Assembly: GCF_008056315.1 (NCBI RefSeq)
Contig: NZ_VRKQ01000008.1
Coordinates: forward strand, 1,692,957-1,756,956
Origin: Seonamhaeicola maritimus
GTDB taxonomy: Bacteria; Bacteroidota; Bacteroidia; Flavobacteriales; Flavobacteriaceae
Direction: 5' to 3'
DNA length: 64,000 nt
Below are positions 26,185 to 35,885 of the stretch, one piece after another. A model generated the notes under the pieces. It was not told the DNA's origin, did not search any database, and was given only the letters and a program-made list of their open reading frames with translations. The translations under genes and the position numbers were made by a program. Position 1 is the first letter of the stretch. The number at the start of each line of letters is the position of its first letter.

Positions 26185-27126
26185 TTGAAAATATCTAAAG
26201 AAGTAAAAACAGCTGTATTAGTTATATCAGGAATAGTTCTTTTAATTTTTGGTTTTAATTATTTAAAAGGTCAAAATCTACTAGATTCTTCTCGAACTTT
26301 TTATACAGAATATCATAATGTTGAGGGTTTAACCCCTTCAATGCCAGTAACAATAAGTGGTAAGGTTGTTGGGAAAGTATCTAATATTAAATTTAAAAAC
26401 GATGGTTCTGCAGATTTAATTGTTGAACTTTTAGTTGATAGTGATTTTGAATTTTCAAAAAATAGTAAAGCAGAATTATACGAAACAGGATTAATAGGAG
26501 GTAAAGCCATTGCTATTGTTCCTTCTTTTGATAAATCTGAAAATGCTAAAGATGGTGATTGGCTAATAGGAGCTGTAAAAGCTGGTTTAAGTGAATTGGT
26601 TAATCAAAAATTAACACCACTTCAAGAAGATTTAGGCTCTATGTTGAAAAATGCAGACTCTTTGCTTCAAAATATAAACGATGTTTTTGACGAAAAAACT
26701 AAGGCGAATTTAAGAAGTAGTATTGGTGGATTAAATGAGATTATTTCCAATTTTAAAGAAACTTCAAAATCAATTGACGCTCTAGTTATTATTAATAAGA
26801 GTAAACTGGATAACACTTTGAGTAATGTTGATAATATTTCTGCTAACTTCTCTAAAGTATCAGACTCTATTGCAAATACTAATATTGCAGAAACTATAAA
26901 TAATTTAGAATCTACTTTAAATAAATTCAATGGTATTCTTGCTAATTTAGAAAATGGTGAAGGTTCAATGGGTAAATTGTTGAAAGACGAAACATTGTAT
27001 AATAATCTGGAGGGTGCCACAGGAGAGTTAGAGGCGCTCTTAAAAGATGTTAAGCTTCATCCAAAACGTTATTTTAGAATTCTTTCTAAAAAAGAAATTC
27101 CTTACTCAGAAGAAGAAAACAACTAG
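26185..27126 (+). CDS. MCE (MlaD-like) lipid-transport protein
   Basis: The 313-residue protein has one N-terminal membrane anchor (about residues 8-24) and an MCE domain at about 38-115 (YHNVEGLTPSMPVTISGKVV, then GLIGGKAIAIVP), followed by a long helical tail. MCE proteins of the MlaD type carry phospholipids between inner and outer membranes. No MlaE permease or MlaF ATPase genes are adjacent here. The start is TTG at 26185: there is no upstream in-frame ATG, and the next Met is inside the MCE domain. It overlaps nothing and is followed immediately by the iron-sulfur pair. Confidence 0.88.
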   Translation: MKISKEVKTAVLVISGIVLLIFGFNYLKGQNLLDSSRTFYTEYHNVEGLTPSMPVTISGKVVGKVSNIKFKNDGSADLIVELLVDSDFEFSKNSKAELYETGLIGGKAIAIVPSFDKSENAKDGDWLIGAVKAGLSELVNQKLTPLQEDLGSMLKNADSLLQNINDVFDEKTKANLRSSIGGLNEIISNFKETSKSIDALVIINKSKLDNTLSNVDNISANFSKVSDSIANTNIAETINNLESTLNKFNGILANLENGEGSMGKLLKDETLYNNLEGATGELEALLKDVKLHPKRYFRILSKKEIPYSEEENN

Positions 27127-27127
27127 T

Positions 27128-28465
27128 ATGCAGTATTTGCCAAACATGATTTTTGCAATCATCCTTATAATTGCAATTGGTTTTTTTGTTAAAAACGTAA
27201 AAAAACTAATTAGAAACATTAAACTAGGACTAGATGTAGATGTAAGTGATAATAAATCGCAACGGTTAAGAAACATGACTATGATTGCCTTTGGGCAAAG
27301 TAAAATGGTACGACGCCCTATTGCGGGGTTTTTGCATGCTATTGTATATGTTGGATTTATTGTTATTAATATCGAAGTTATAGAAATTATTATTGATGGC
27401 CTTTTTGGAACACACAGAGTTTTTGCTTTTTTAGGAACCTTTTATGACGTTCTTATTGGTTCTTTTGAGGTTTTTGCACTATTAGTTCTAGTTGCGGTAA
27501 TAGTTTTTTGGATTCGTAGAAATATTATTAAGCTCAAACGTTTTTGGAAAAATGAAATGACTAGTTGGCCTAAGAACGATGCCAACTATATATTGTATTT
27601 CGAAATGGTTTTAATGTGTTTGTTTTTAATAATGAATGCTGTAGATCAAACCATTCAAATAATGCCTGGAACTCCAGAGAATCATTATGTTGAGGCAGGA
27701 AGCTACCCGATAAGTCAATTTTTAGTGCCATTATTTCAAGGGTTTAATTTTGAAAGTGCCGTTATTGTAGAGCGTGCAGCTTGGTGGCTACATATTGTGG
27801 GGATTTTAATCTTTTTAAACTATCTATATTATTCAAAGCATCTACATATTCTACTCGCATTTCCAAATACTTATTTTGGAAGTTTAAAACCAAAGGGCCA
27901 AGTAAATAACTTAGAAGCTGTCACAAAAGAAGTGAAAATGATGATGGATCCTAGTGTTGATCCGTTTGCGGCTGCCCCAGAAGGAGCTGAAGAAGAGGTG
28001 CCTGCAAAATTTGGTGCTAGTGATGTACAAGATCTTAGTTGGGTACAATTGCTAAGTGCTTATACTTGTACAGAGTGCGGAAGATGTACTTCATCTTGTC
28101 CAGCAAATTTAACAGGAAAGAAACTGTCTCCTAGAAAGGTTATGATGGATACACGTGATCGATTAGAAGAAGTTGGTAAAAATATTGATGCTAATAATGG
28201 TGTGTTTAAAGATGATGGGAAACAGTTATTAGGTGATTATATTTCTCATGAAGAATTGTGGGCATGTACCACATGTAATGCTTGTGTAGAGGAATGTCCT
28301 ATAAGCATTAACCCATTGTCAATTATTCTTGAAATGCGCCGTTACCTGGTTATGGAACAATCTGCGGCACCATCAGAGTTGAATAATATGATGTCCAATA
28401 TTGAGAATAATGGAGCGCCATGGCCATATAACCAAATGGATCGTTTAAACTGGAAAAACGAATAA
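27128..28465 (+). CDS. Membrane [4Fe-4S] protein, HdrC-like with cytochrome-b-type membrane domain
   Basis: The start ATG at 27128 (MQYLPNMIFAIILIIAIG), 2 bp after the MCE stop, replaces an earlier frame opening that overlaps it. The 445-residue product has about five membrane spans in residues 1-270, resembling the NarI/DUF3483-like membrane domain. It then has two [4Fe-4S] motifs, CTECGRCTSSCPA and CTTCNACVEECPI, about 60 residues apart as in HdrC and GlpC. It probably passes electrons between a quinone pool and the soluble partner at 28485. The donor is not encoded nearby. Confidence 0.85.
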   Translation: MQYLPNMIFAIILIIAIGFFVKNVKKLIRNIKLGLDVDVSDNKSQRLRNMTMIAFGQSKMVRRPIAGFLHAIVYVGFIVINIEVIEIIIDGLFGTHRVFAFLGTFYDVLIGSFEVFALLVLVAVIVFWIRRNIIKLKRFWKNEMTSWPKNDANYILYFEMVLMCLFLIMNAVDQTIQIMPGTPENHYVEAGSYPISQFLVPLFQGFNFESAVIVERAAWWLHIVGILIFLNYLYYSKHLHILLAFPNTYFGSLKPKGQVNNLEAVTKEVKMMMDPSVDPFAAAPEGAEEEVPAKFGASDVQDLSWVQLLSAYTCTECGRCTSSCPANLTGKKLSPRKVMMDTRDRLEEVGKNIDANNGVFKDDGKQLLGDYISHEELWACTTCNACVEECPISINPLSIILEMRRYLVMEQSAAPSELNNMMSNIENNGAPWPYNQMDRLNWKNE

Positions 28466-28484
28466 TCAAAATAACCAAGTAAGC

Positions 28485-29276
28485 ATGAGTGATGAACTTA
28501 AAGTGCCAACAATGGCAGATTACATGGCAGAAGGCAAGCAACCTGAGGTTTTGTTTTGGGTAGGTTCTGCAGGAAGTTTTGATGATAGAGCAAAGAAAAT
28601 AACTAAAGCGTTTGTGAAAATTCTAAATAAGGCAAATGTTGATTTTGCTGTATTAGGAACTGAAGAAAGTTGTACAGGAGATGTAGCTAAACGTGCCGGA
28701 AACGAGTTCTTATTTCAAATGCAAGCTTTAATGAATATTGAAGTTCTGAATGCTTACGAAGTAAAAAAGATTGTAACCTGTGATCCGCATTCCTTTAATT
28801 GTTTAAAGAATGAATACCCAAGCCTGGGAGGTAATTATGAAGTAGTACATCATACGCAATTTATTCAAGATCTTATTGCTTCAGGTCGATTAGAGGTAGA
28901 AGGCGAATTATATAAAGGAAAGCGTATAACATTTCATGACCCTTGTTATTTAGGTAGAGCCAATAATGAATATGATGCACCTAGAACTGTGTTGGAGAGT
29001 ACCAAGGCAAATATTGTTGAAATGAAAAGGCATAAGCTAAATGCCTTATGTTGTGGAGCAGGTGGAGCCCAAATGTTTAAAGAACCCGAAAAAGGTGATA
29101 TGGATATTAATGTTTTGAGAACAGAAGATGCCTTAAAAACTAAACCAAATATTATTGCAACTGGTTGTCCGTACTGTAATACCATGATGACTGACGGCAT
29201 TAAAGCCAAAGAAAAAGAAAAAGATGTAGCAGTTTTAGATATTGCTGAATTGATTGCTAATAATGAAAACCTTTAA
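28485..29276 (+). CDS. Soluble CCG-domain (HdrB-like) iron-sulfur protein
   Basis: The 263-residue protein has two cysteine-rich (CCG) units: ESCTGDVAKRAGNEF with VTCDPHSFNCLKNEYP, and HDPCYLGRANNEYDAPR with LNALCCGAGGAQMF, followed by ATGCPYCNTMM. CCG domains of HdrB and LutA/GlpC types bind unusual Fe-S clusters and interact with a partner carrying regular [4Fe-4S] clusters. The gene begins 19 bp after the membrane subunit, forming a two-subunit complex by inference. The substrate is unknown. Confidence 0.88.
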   Translation: MSDELKVPTMADYMAEGKQPEVLFWVGSAGSFDDRAKKITKAFVKILNKANVDFAVLGTEESCTGDVAKRAGNEFLFQMQALMNIEVLNAYEVKKIVTCDPHSFNCLKNEYPSLGGNYEVVHHTQFIQDLIASGRLEVEGELYKGKRITFHDPCYLGRANNEYDAPRTVLESTKANIVEMKRHKLNALCCGAGGAQMFKEPEKGDMDINVLRTEDALKTKPNIIATGCPYCNTMMTDGIKAKEKEKDVAVLDIAELIANNENL

Positions 29277-29295
29277 TTTTACAAATTTATAGCAT

Positions 29296-29910
29296 ATGAA
29301 ACCCTACTTATTATTTTTTTCACTTGCGTTTTGGAGTATTACAAATGCTCAAAAGATTGATTCAAAAGACGCTCTTTTAAATAAAATTGCCCAAGAAACT
29401 TGTGAATGTGTTAATAAGAAAAATTTGAATGAATTGGGAATTTCTTCGTCTCAAATAGAATTAGAATATGGTTTATGTGTAATGGAAAGCTATGGCAAGA
29501 ATAAAAAAAATGCAGATAAATTTTTAGAGATTTCTTTTGATGATGAAGAATCATTAGAAAGCTTAGGAGTTGAAGTAGCATTAAAAATGATGACCTATTG
29601 CTCAGAATTTATGATGAAACTGGCTGGAGATTATGCAGCGGATGAGTTCGAAGAAGCTAAGAATGATATTGTAGTTGTGGGGTTTATAGCAAATGTTGAG
29701 AAATCTCAATTTAATATTATTGAATTAAAGGATACCGATAATAGAACACAAAAACTATTATGGTTAGAATTTTTCGAAGGTGAAAACCAATTAAGTGATT
29801 TAGGCAAATTGAAAAATAAAAAAGTTAGAGTCACCTATCAAGAAAGAGAAATGTATGACCCAAAAATTGGAGATTACCGTAATTTTAAAGTAATAAAGAA
29901 AATTAAATAG
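29296..29910 (+). CDS. Hypothetical secreted protein
   Basis: The 204-residue protein has a signal peptide (MKPYLLFFSLAFWSITNAQK). Residues 30-115 contain conserved-looking cysteines (QETCECVNKK, GLCVME, MTYCSEFM). Residues 128-204 look like a small OB- or SH3-type beta domain (VVVGFIANVEKSQFN, then KKVRVTYQEREMYD). I cannot assign a family. It sits 19 bp after the CCG-domain gene and 1 bp before the next gene, so it is part of the same operon. Confidence 0.65.
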   Translation: MKPYLLFFSLAFWSITNAQKIDSKDALLNKIAQETCECVNKKNLNELGISSSQIELEYGLCVMESYGKNKKNADKFLEISFDDEESLESLGVEVALKMMTYCSEFMMKLAGDYAADEFEEAKNDIVVVGFIANVEKSQFNIIELKDTDNRTQKLLWLEFFEGENQLSDLGKLKNKKVRVTYQEREMYDPKIGDYRNFKVIKKIK

Positions 29911-29911
29911 T

Positions 29912-30397
29912 ATGCTAGTTGACTTTAATACATTGCCAGAAGAATCAAGAGTTTGGATATACCAAGCAAATAGATCTTTTACAGAACAAGAAATACAAGA
30001 AATAGAATCAAAATTGGATACTTTCATAGAAAATTGGACAGCTCATGGTGGTGATTTACATTCAGGCTATCTCATTAAATATAAGCGTTTTATCGTATTA
30101 GGTTTAAATCAGAATTTAAATACTGCTACCGGATGTTCTATTGATGCCTCAGTAAACTTTATTCAACAATTAGAAAAGCAATATAATGTTGATTTAATGG
30201 ACAAGATGAACGTATCCTACAAGCAGGGTGAGTTTATTGCCTACAAATCATTGACTGAATTTAAGAAAATGGCCAAGGATAGAGCTATTTCTAAAAACAC
30301 CATTGTTTTCAATAATTTAGTAAATAATATTGCTGAGTTTAACGAAAATTGGGAAGTTCCTGCTAGTGAAAGTTGGCACAATAGATTTCTTAATTAA
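29912..30397 (+). CDS. Conserved Bacteroidota protein of unknown function
   Basis: The 161-residue soluble protein has no signal peptide. It has a characteristic N-terminus (MLVDFNTLPEESRVWIYQAN) and a core LGLNQNLNTATGCSIDASV with a single Cys. Proteins like this are common in Flavobacteriia, and I recall some being labelled 'ABC transporter ATPase', but no Walker motif is visible here, so that label looks wrong. The ATG is 1 bp after the previous stop. The function is unknown. Confidence 0.7.
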   Translation: MLVDFNTLPEESRVWIYQANRSFTEQEIQEIESKLDTFIENWTAHGGDLHSGYLIKYKRFIVLGLNQNLNTATGCSIDASVNFIQQLEKQYNVDLMDKMNVSYKQGEFIAYKSLTEFKKMAKDRAISKNTIVFNNLVNNIAEFNENWEVPASESWHNRFLN

Positions 30398-30473
30398 TAA
30401 TTCACTTTATTAACTTTCATAATTCAAATAGAATAGTGATTTTTGCAGCTTTCACAGCGTAAACAATATACTT

Positions 30474-31697
30474 ATGGCTAAAGAAATTTTCTTATTAAAC
30501 ATTTCAGGACAAGATAAACCAGGGTTGACTTCAGGATTAACTTCTGTTTTGGCAGAATATGGTGCTAAGGTTTTAGATATTGGACAGGCAAATATTCATG
30601 ACACCCTTTCCTTAGGAATAATGTTTGAAATTGAATCAGGAAAAAAGTCTGCAGCTGTATTAAAAGATTTATTGTTTAAAGCATATGAGTTAGGAATTAC
30701 AGCTAAGTTTAATCCTATTTCTCTTACTGATTATGAAGACTGGGTGAATCTTCAAGGAAAAGACAGGTATATTGTTACCATTTTAGGAGAAAAATTAGCC
30801 GCTGAACAAATATCTGAGGTTACAAAAATTGTTTCTGACAAAGGACTAAATATTGATTCTATAAAGCGTTTAACAGGACGTTTATCTTTGATAAAAACCG
30901 AAGAATATCCAAGAGCTTCCATACAATTATCTATTAGAGGAAGAATTGACAATAAAGCCGAATTCACTGAGAAATTCATGCAAATTTCACATGATTTAGA
31001 TGTTGATATAGCCTTCCAAGAAGATAATATTTACCGAAGAAACAGGCGTTTGGTTTGTTTTGATATGGATTCAACTTTAATTCAAACTGAAGTTATTGAT
31101 GAACTTGCAGAATTAGCAGGTGTTGGTGAACAAGTAAAGGCTATTACTGAATCTGCGATGCAGGGTGAAATTGATTTCAATGAAAGTTTTGAAAAGCGCA
31201 TGAAGCTTTTAAAAGGCTTAAGCGAAGATGTATTGCAAAATGTTGCTGTTAATTTACCAATTACCAAAGGAGCTAGAAGGCTTATAGATACTTTAAAAAG
31301 TTACGGCTTTAAAACGGCAATTTTATCTGGTGGATTTACTTATTTTGGTCATTATTTACAAAAGGAGTTAGGAATAGATTATGTCTATGCTAATCAATTA
31401 GAAATTAAAGACGGTGCTTTAACGGGTAATTACATTGGAGATATTGTAAATGGTGAGAAAAAGGCAGAATACCTTTTAGATATTGCTAATAGGGAAGGTA
31501 TAAATATCAGTCAAACTATTGCTGTAGGTGATGGTGCCAATGATTTGCCTATGCTTAATCTAGCAGGTTTGGGAATTGCTTTTCATGCGAAACCTACTGT
31601 TAAAGACAATGCGCAAAGTTCAATTTCTAGTATAGGTTTAGACGGTGTATTGTACTTATTGGGATACCACGATAGGCATATAGATTTAATTGAGTAG
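30474..31697 (+). CDS. serB: Phosphoserine phosphatase with N-terminal ACT domains
   Basis: SerB hydrolyses O-phosphoserine, the last step of serine synthesis. The 407-residue protein has two ACT-type regulatory domains (about residues 5-80 and 97-175) and a HAD phosphatase domain (about 188-400) with CFDMDSTLIQTEVIDE (nucleophile Asp), ILSGGFTYF, and VGDGANDLPML for metal binding. The ACT domains suggest serine feedback control. The upstream gap of 76 bp indicates its own promoter. Confidence 0.95.
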   Translation: MAKEIFLLNISGQDKPGLTSGLTSVLAEYGAKVLDIGQANIHDTLSLGIMFEIESGKKSAAVLKDLLFKAYELGITAKFNPISLTDYEDWVNLQGKDRYIVTILGEKLAAEQISEVTKIVSDKGLNIDSIKRLTGRLSLIKTEEYPRASIQLSIRGRIDNKAEFTEKFMQISHDLDVDIAFQEDNIYRRNRRLVCFDMDSTLIQTEVIDELAELAGVGEQVKAITESAMQGEIDFNESFEKRMKLLKGLSEDVLQNVAVNLPITKGARRLIDTLKSYGFKTAILSGGFTYFGHYLQKELGIDYVYANQLEIKDGALTGNYIGDIVNGEKKAEYLLDIANREGINISQTIAVGDGANDLPMLNLAGLGIAFHAKPTVKDNAQSSISSIGLDGVLYLLGYHDRHIDLIE

Positions 31698-31819
31698 TTT
31701 CAGTTAATTTCTTCTTTATAAAACTATCTTAAAGTCTTTTTATCTTCTTGCTAAAAGTAGTATTTTGGCATGATTATTAGTATTATTAATTTAATATTAA
31801 TCTGCTTAACAAATCTATT

Positions 31820-34738
31820 ATGCGTCAAATCCTAATTGCTATATGTTCTCTTTTTGCCTTTATTAACCTACAGGGGCAAACAACATCTAATCCATTGCTT
31901 TCAGAAGAGGTAGAAGCTCAAAAGAAATGGGTTGATAGTGTTTATAGCTCATTAACTTTAAGGGAAAAAGTAGGACAGCTTTATATGGTTCAGGTTATGT
32001 CTAATCAGGATGCTGTAACAAAAAACAAGATTGTAAAGCTAATACAAGACCATAAAATAGGTGGTATTATTTATTCAAATGGAGGTCCTATAAAACAGGC
32101 TAAATTGAATAATGAGCTACAATCCATGTCAAAAATCCCCATGCTTATAGGAATGGATGCAGAATGGGGACTAAATATGCGTTTAGATTCAACATATGCC
32201 TTTCCTTGGAATATGACGCTTGGTGCTATTAAGGATAATGATTTAATAGAAAAAACAGGTAAGCATATTGGAGAACACTGCAAGCGATTAGGGGTTCATT
32301 TTAATTTTGCACCTGTGGTAGATATAAATACCAACCCAGAGAACCCTATTATTGGGAATAGATCTTTTGGTGAAAGTAGAGATAATGTTACTGAAAAAGC
32401 TTTAGCTTTTATGGCAGGTATGCAAGGAGCTGGTGTTTTAGCTAATGCCAAGCATTTTCCAGGTCATGGTGACACCGACCAAGATTCTCATAAAACGCTA
32501 CCAACAATTAGTTTTGATGCAAAACGAATCGACTCAGTTGAGTTGTATCCTTATAAGAAACTTATTAGAAAAGGGCTCTCAAGTGCAATGGTAGCGCATT
32601 TAAATGTTCCTAGCTTAGAGAGTAAATTCGGTTACCCATCGTCGCTATCAAAAAATATTGTAAGCAATATTTTAAAAGATTCCTTAGGTTTTCAAGGACT
32701 TATTTTTACTGATGCCTTGACTATGAAAGGTGCAGCGGATTTTGACTTAATAGGTGAAATTGATGTGGCAGCTTTTAAAGCGGGAAATGATGTTATGTTA
32801 ATGTCAGAAGATGTTGAAGTTGGTATTTTAAAAATTATACGAGCCTATAATGATGGTGAAATTTCAGAAACACGCTTAGAACATTCGGTTAAAAAGATTC
32901 TTCAGGCTAAATATAAGGTAGGACTTCATAATTATGAGCCTATAGAATTATCCAATTTGAAAGAGGATTTGAATAGGATAGAAGATGATATTTTGTATGA
33001 AGAGCTCATTGAAAATGCTATTACAGTTCTTAAAAATGAAAGCAATTTGCTTCCATTGAAGCATTTGGAAACTAAAAAGATAGCCTATGTGCAATTGGGA
33101 GATGATAGTGGTTCAGCTTTTTTAAATGAACTAAAAAAATACACTAAAGTTCATCATGTAAAAGCAACAAAACTTGATGAATTAATGAGTAAATTAAAAG
33201 CTTATAATACGGTGGTTATTGGGCTACATAGATCTAATGAGAACCCTTGGAAATCATTTAAGTTTACTAATAAAGAATTGGTTTGGTTACAGGAAATTGC
33301 TAGAACTCACAATGTTGTTTTAGATGTATTTGTAAGACCATACACTTTAATCGATTTAAAAACGATTAAAAATATTGAAAGTATTGTAGTTAGCTATCAA
33401 AACAGTGAGATAGCCCAAAGAAAATCCGCACAAATTTTATTTGGAGCGTTAGAAGTTAAAGGTGTTTTACCAGTTTCATCAGGCGATTTTTTTAAGGTTG
33501 GTGATGGCATAAAAATTAATGCTATTAAACGTTTAGGTTATTCTAGACCAGAACGCGTTGGTATGAGCTCAATGAAATTGGAAAAGGTTGATTCTGTGGC
33601 TCAATATGCTGTAGATGCTCAAATGACACCAGGTATTCAATTATTAATCGCGAGAAAAGGCAAAGTAATTTATAACAAAAATTTTGGAAAACACACCTAT
33701 AACGGAAAAACCAAAGTTGGCTATGACAATATATATGATGTGGCCTCTTTAACAAAGATTTTAGCTACTTTACCTTTGTTGATGGAATTAGTGGAGCAAG
33801 GAATTGTATCATTAGATAGTAAATTATCAGAAATATTACCAGAGTATAAAGGTTCAAATAAGGAAGATATAACCATTAAGAAAATGTTATCTCACTATGC
33901 TAGGTTGCGTCCATGGGAACCTTTTTATTATCATACTTTAGACTCAATCACTAAAAAGCCAAGTGACTCGTATTACAGGAAAACCAAGACAGAAAAATTT
34001 AATATTGAAGTCACTAAAAATTTGTATTTAAGATCTGATTATCAAGACTCTATTCAAAGAATAATCAAAGATTCAGAATTATTAGATAGGTTAAGGTATC
34101 GCTACAGTGATTTTCCATATTATATTTTAAAGAAATTTATTGAATCTCATTACGACAAAGGTTTGGACAACTTGGTACAAGAACATTTTTATCAGTCTTT
34201 AGGGGCTAATAACACTTTGTACAATCCTTACTATAAAATTAGTAACAAGAAGATTGTACCAACAGAGATTGATGATTATTATAGGCATCAAAAGGTTCAC
34301 GGTTTTGTGCATGATATGGGAGCAGCTATGCAGAACGGAGTTGGAGGGCACGCTGGCGTTTTTAGCAATGCTAATGACGTAGCTAAAATTATGCAAATGT
34401 TTTTGCAAAAAGGCTTTTATGGAGGCAAACGCTATTTAAAACCAGAAACAATTGATAAGTTTAATACTTGTTATTTTTGTGAAAAAGACAATAGGAGAGG
34501 TGTAGGGTTTGATAAACCTCAACTTGATGAAGAAGGACCTACATGTGGTTGTGTATCAATGACAAGTTTTGGGCATTCCGGTTTCACTGGAACTTATGCG
34601 TGGGCAGATCCTGAAGAAGAATTAGTGTATATATTTCTGGCCAACAGAACCTACCCAAAAGCTGGAAAGAATTTGTTGCTAAGAGAAAATATACGAACAG
34701 AAATTCAACGCTTTATTTATGAAGCTATTGAAAACTAA
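31820..34738 (+). CDS. GH3 beta-N-acetylglucosaminidase fused to a beta-lactamase-like serine hydrolase
   Basis: The 972-residue exported protein has a signal peptide (1-20) and a GH3 NagZ-like domain (about 30-385), with KHFPGHGDTDQDSHK and GLIFTDALTMKG. A GH3 C-terminal-like segment (about 390-560) follows, then a class C beta-lactamase / penicillin-binding-like domain (about 585-965) with the SxxK motif in YDVASLTKIL. NagZ cleaves GlcNAc-anhydroMurNAc in peptidoglycan recycling, and the second domain may act on peptides. The fusion is known in Bacteroidota. The bshA start is 10 bp downstream, so the two genes form an operon. Confidence 0.92.
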   Translation: MRQILIAICSLFAFINLQGQTTSNPLLSEEVEAQKKWVDSVYSSLTLREKVGQLYMVQVMSNQDAVTKNKIVKLIQDHKIGGIIYSNGGPIKQAKLNNELQSMSKIPMLIGMDAEWGLNMRLDSTYAFPWNMTLGAIKDNDLIEKTGKHIGEHCKRLGVHFNFAPVVDINTNPENPIIGNRSFGESRDNVTEKALAFMAGMQGAGVLANAKHFPGHGDTDQDSHKTLPTISFDAKRIDSVELYPYKKLIRKGLSSAMVAHLNVPSLESKFGYPSSLSKNIVSNILKDSLGFQGLIFTDALTMKGAADFDLIGEIDVAAFKAGNDVMLMSEDVEVGILKIIRAYNDGEISETRLEHSVKKILQAKYKVGLHNYEPIELSNLKEDLNRIEDDILYEELIENAITVLKNESNLLPLKHLETKKIAYVQLGDDSGSAFLNELKKYTKVHHVKATKLDELMSKLKAYNTVVIGLHRSNENPWKSFKFTNKELVWLQEIARTHNVVLDVFVRPYTLIDLKTIKNIESIVVSYQNSEIAQRKSAQILFGALEVKGVLPVSSGDFFKVGDGIKINAIKRLGYSRPERVGMSSMKLEKVDSVAQYAVDAQMTPGIQLLIARKGKVIYNKNFGKHTYNGKTKVGYDNIYDVASLTKILATLPLLMELVEQGIVSLDSKLSEILPEYKGSNKEDITIKKMLSHYARLRPWEPFYYHTLDSITKKPSDSYYRKTKTEKFNIEVTKNLYLRSDYQDSIQRIIKDSELLDRLRYRYSDFPYYILKKFIESHYDKGLDNLVQEHFYQSLGANNTLYNPYYKISNKKIVPTEIDDYYRHQKVHGFVHDMGAAMQNGVGGHAGVFSNANDVAKIMQMFLQKGFYGGKRYLKPETIDKFNTCYFCEKDNRRGVGFDKPQLDEEGPTCGCVSMTSFGHSGFTGTYAWADPEEELVYIFLANRTYPKAGKNLLLRENIRTEIQRFIYEAIEN

Positions 34739-34748
34739 AAGTAAATAA

Positions 34749-35885
34749 ATGAATATAGGAATTGTTTGTTATCCTACATTTGGAGGAAGTGGAGTAGTAG
34801 CCACAGAACTTGGTTTAGAATTATCTAAGCGTGGACATGAAATTCATTTCATAACATATAACCAACCTGTACGTTTAGAATTGGTAAGCCATAATGTGCA
34901 TTATCATGAGGTAAATGTTCCAGAATATCCATTGTTTCACTATCAACCCTATGAATTGGCTTTGTCTAGTAAATTGGTTGATATGGTAAAACTTCACAAT
35001 ATTGAAATCTTACATGTACATTATGCTATCCCGCATGCTTATGCTGCATATATGGCTAAGAAAATGTTGATGGAAGAGGGCATTAATGTGCCCATTGTAA
35101 CTACACTTCATGGAACTGATATCACCTTAGTTGGAAGTCATCCGTTTTATAAACCTGCTGTAACCTTCAGTATTAATAAATCTGATGCGGTTACTGCTGT
35201 TTCAAAAAATTTAAAGGATGATACCATTCGATTATTCGATATAAAAAATGACATTCATGTAGTGCCTAATTTCATAGATTTAGATAAATACAATCATGAA
35301 TTTACAGACTGTCAGCGTGGAATGATGGCTAGCGATAATGAAAAAATAATTACTCATATTAGTAATTTAAGACCTGTTAAGCGTGTACAAGATGTTATAA
35401 GTGTATTTTATAACATTCAAAAAGAAATGCCGGCGAAATTGATGTTTATTGGTGAAGGACCTGAAAAAGAAAATGTTGAAAGACGTTGTGAGGAATTAGG
35501 GATTATAGATAAAGTAATTTTCTTTGGAAGAAGTAATGAGATTGATAAAATTCTTTGCTTCAGTGATTTATTTTTACTGCCTTCTTTAACAGAGAGTTTT
35601 GGTTTAGCAGCTTTAGAGGCTATGGCTTCTGGAGTACCAGTTATTTCAAGTAATACTGGTGGGATTCCAGAAGTTAATATTAATGGTTTTTCTGGTTTTT
35701 TAAGTGATGTTGGTGATGTGGAAGATATGACTAAGAACGCACTTCATATTTTAAGTGATGCTAATAGGTTAAAAACTTTTAAGGATAATGCTAGGACACA
35801 ATCTTTAAAGTTTGATTTGCATGAAATAGTGCCACAATATGAAGCTATTTATGAAGATACACTTACCAAGTGTCTAGTATTGTAG
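34749..35885 (+). CDS. bshA: N-acetyl-alpha-D-glucosaminyl L-malate synthase (bacillithiol)
   Basis: BshA joins UDP-GlcNAc and L-malate in the first step of bacillithiol synthesis. The 378-residue GT4 glycosyltransferase opens MNIGIVCYPTFGGSGVVATE, then has HVHYAIPHAYAA, TTLHGTDITLVG, HISNLRPVKR and the donor-site ESFGLAALEAMASGVPV. These match BshA closely rather than a generic GT4 enzyme. bshB and bshC are not in the window. It ends directly against the convergent VOC gene, with no gap. Confidence 0.93.
   Translation: MNIGIVCYPTFGGSGVVATELGLELSKRGHEIHFITYNQPVRLELVSHNVHYHEVNVPEYPLFHYQPYELALSSKLVDMVKLHNIEILHVHYAIPHAYAAYMAKKMLMEEGINVPIVTTLHGTDITLVGSHPFYKPAVTFSINKSDAVTAVSKNLKDDTIRLFDIKNDIHVVPNFIDLDKYNHEFTDCQRGMMASDNEKIITHISNLRPVKRVQDVISVFYNIQKEMPAKLMFIGEGPEKENVERRCEELGIIDKVIFFGRSNEIDKILCFSDLFLLPSLTESFGLAALEAMASGVPVISSNTGGIPEVNINGFSGFLSDVGDVEDMTKNALHILSDANRLKTFKDNARTQSLKFDLHEIVPQYEAIYEDTLTKCLVL

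Noticed and set aside
27047-27127. Upstream extension of the membrane iron-sulfur gene
   Set aside because: It overlaps the end of the MCE gene in another frame; the ATG at 27128 gives the usual hydrophobic N-terminus.
29912-30397. ABC transporter ATPase label for the 161-residue protein
   Set aside because: No Walker A, Walker B or signature motif is present.
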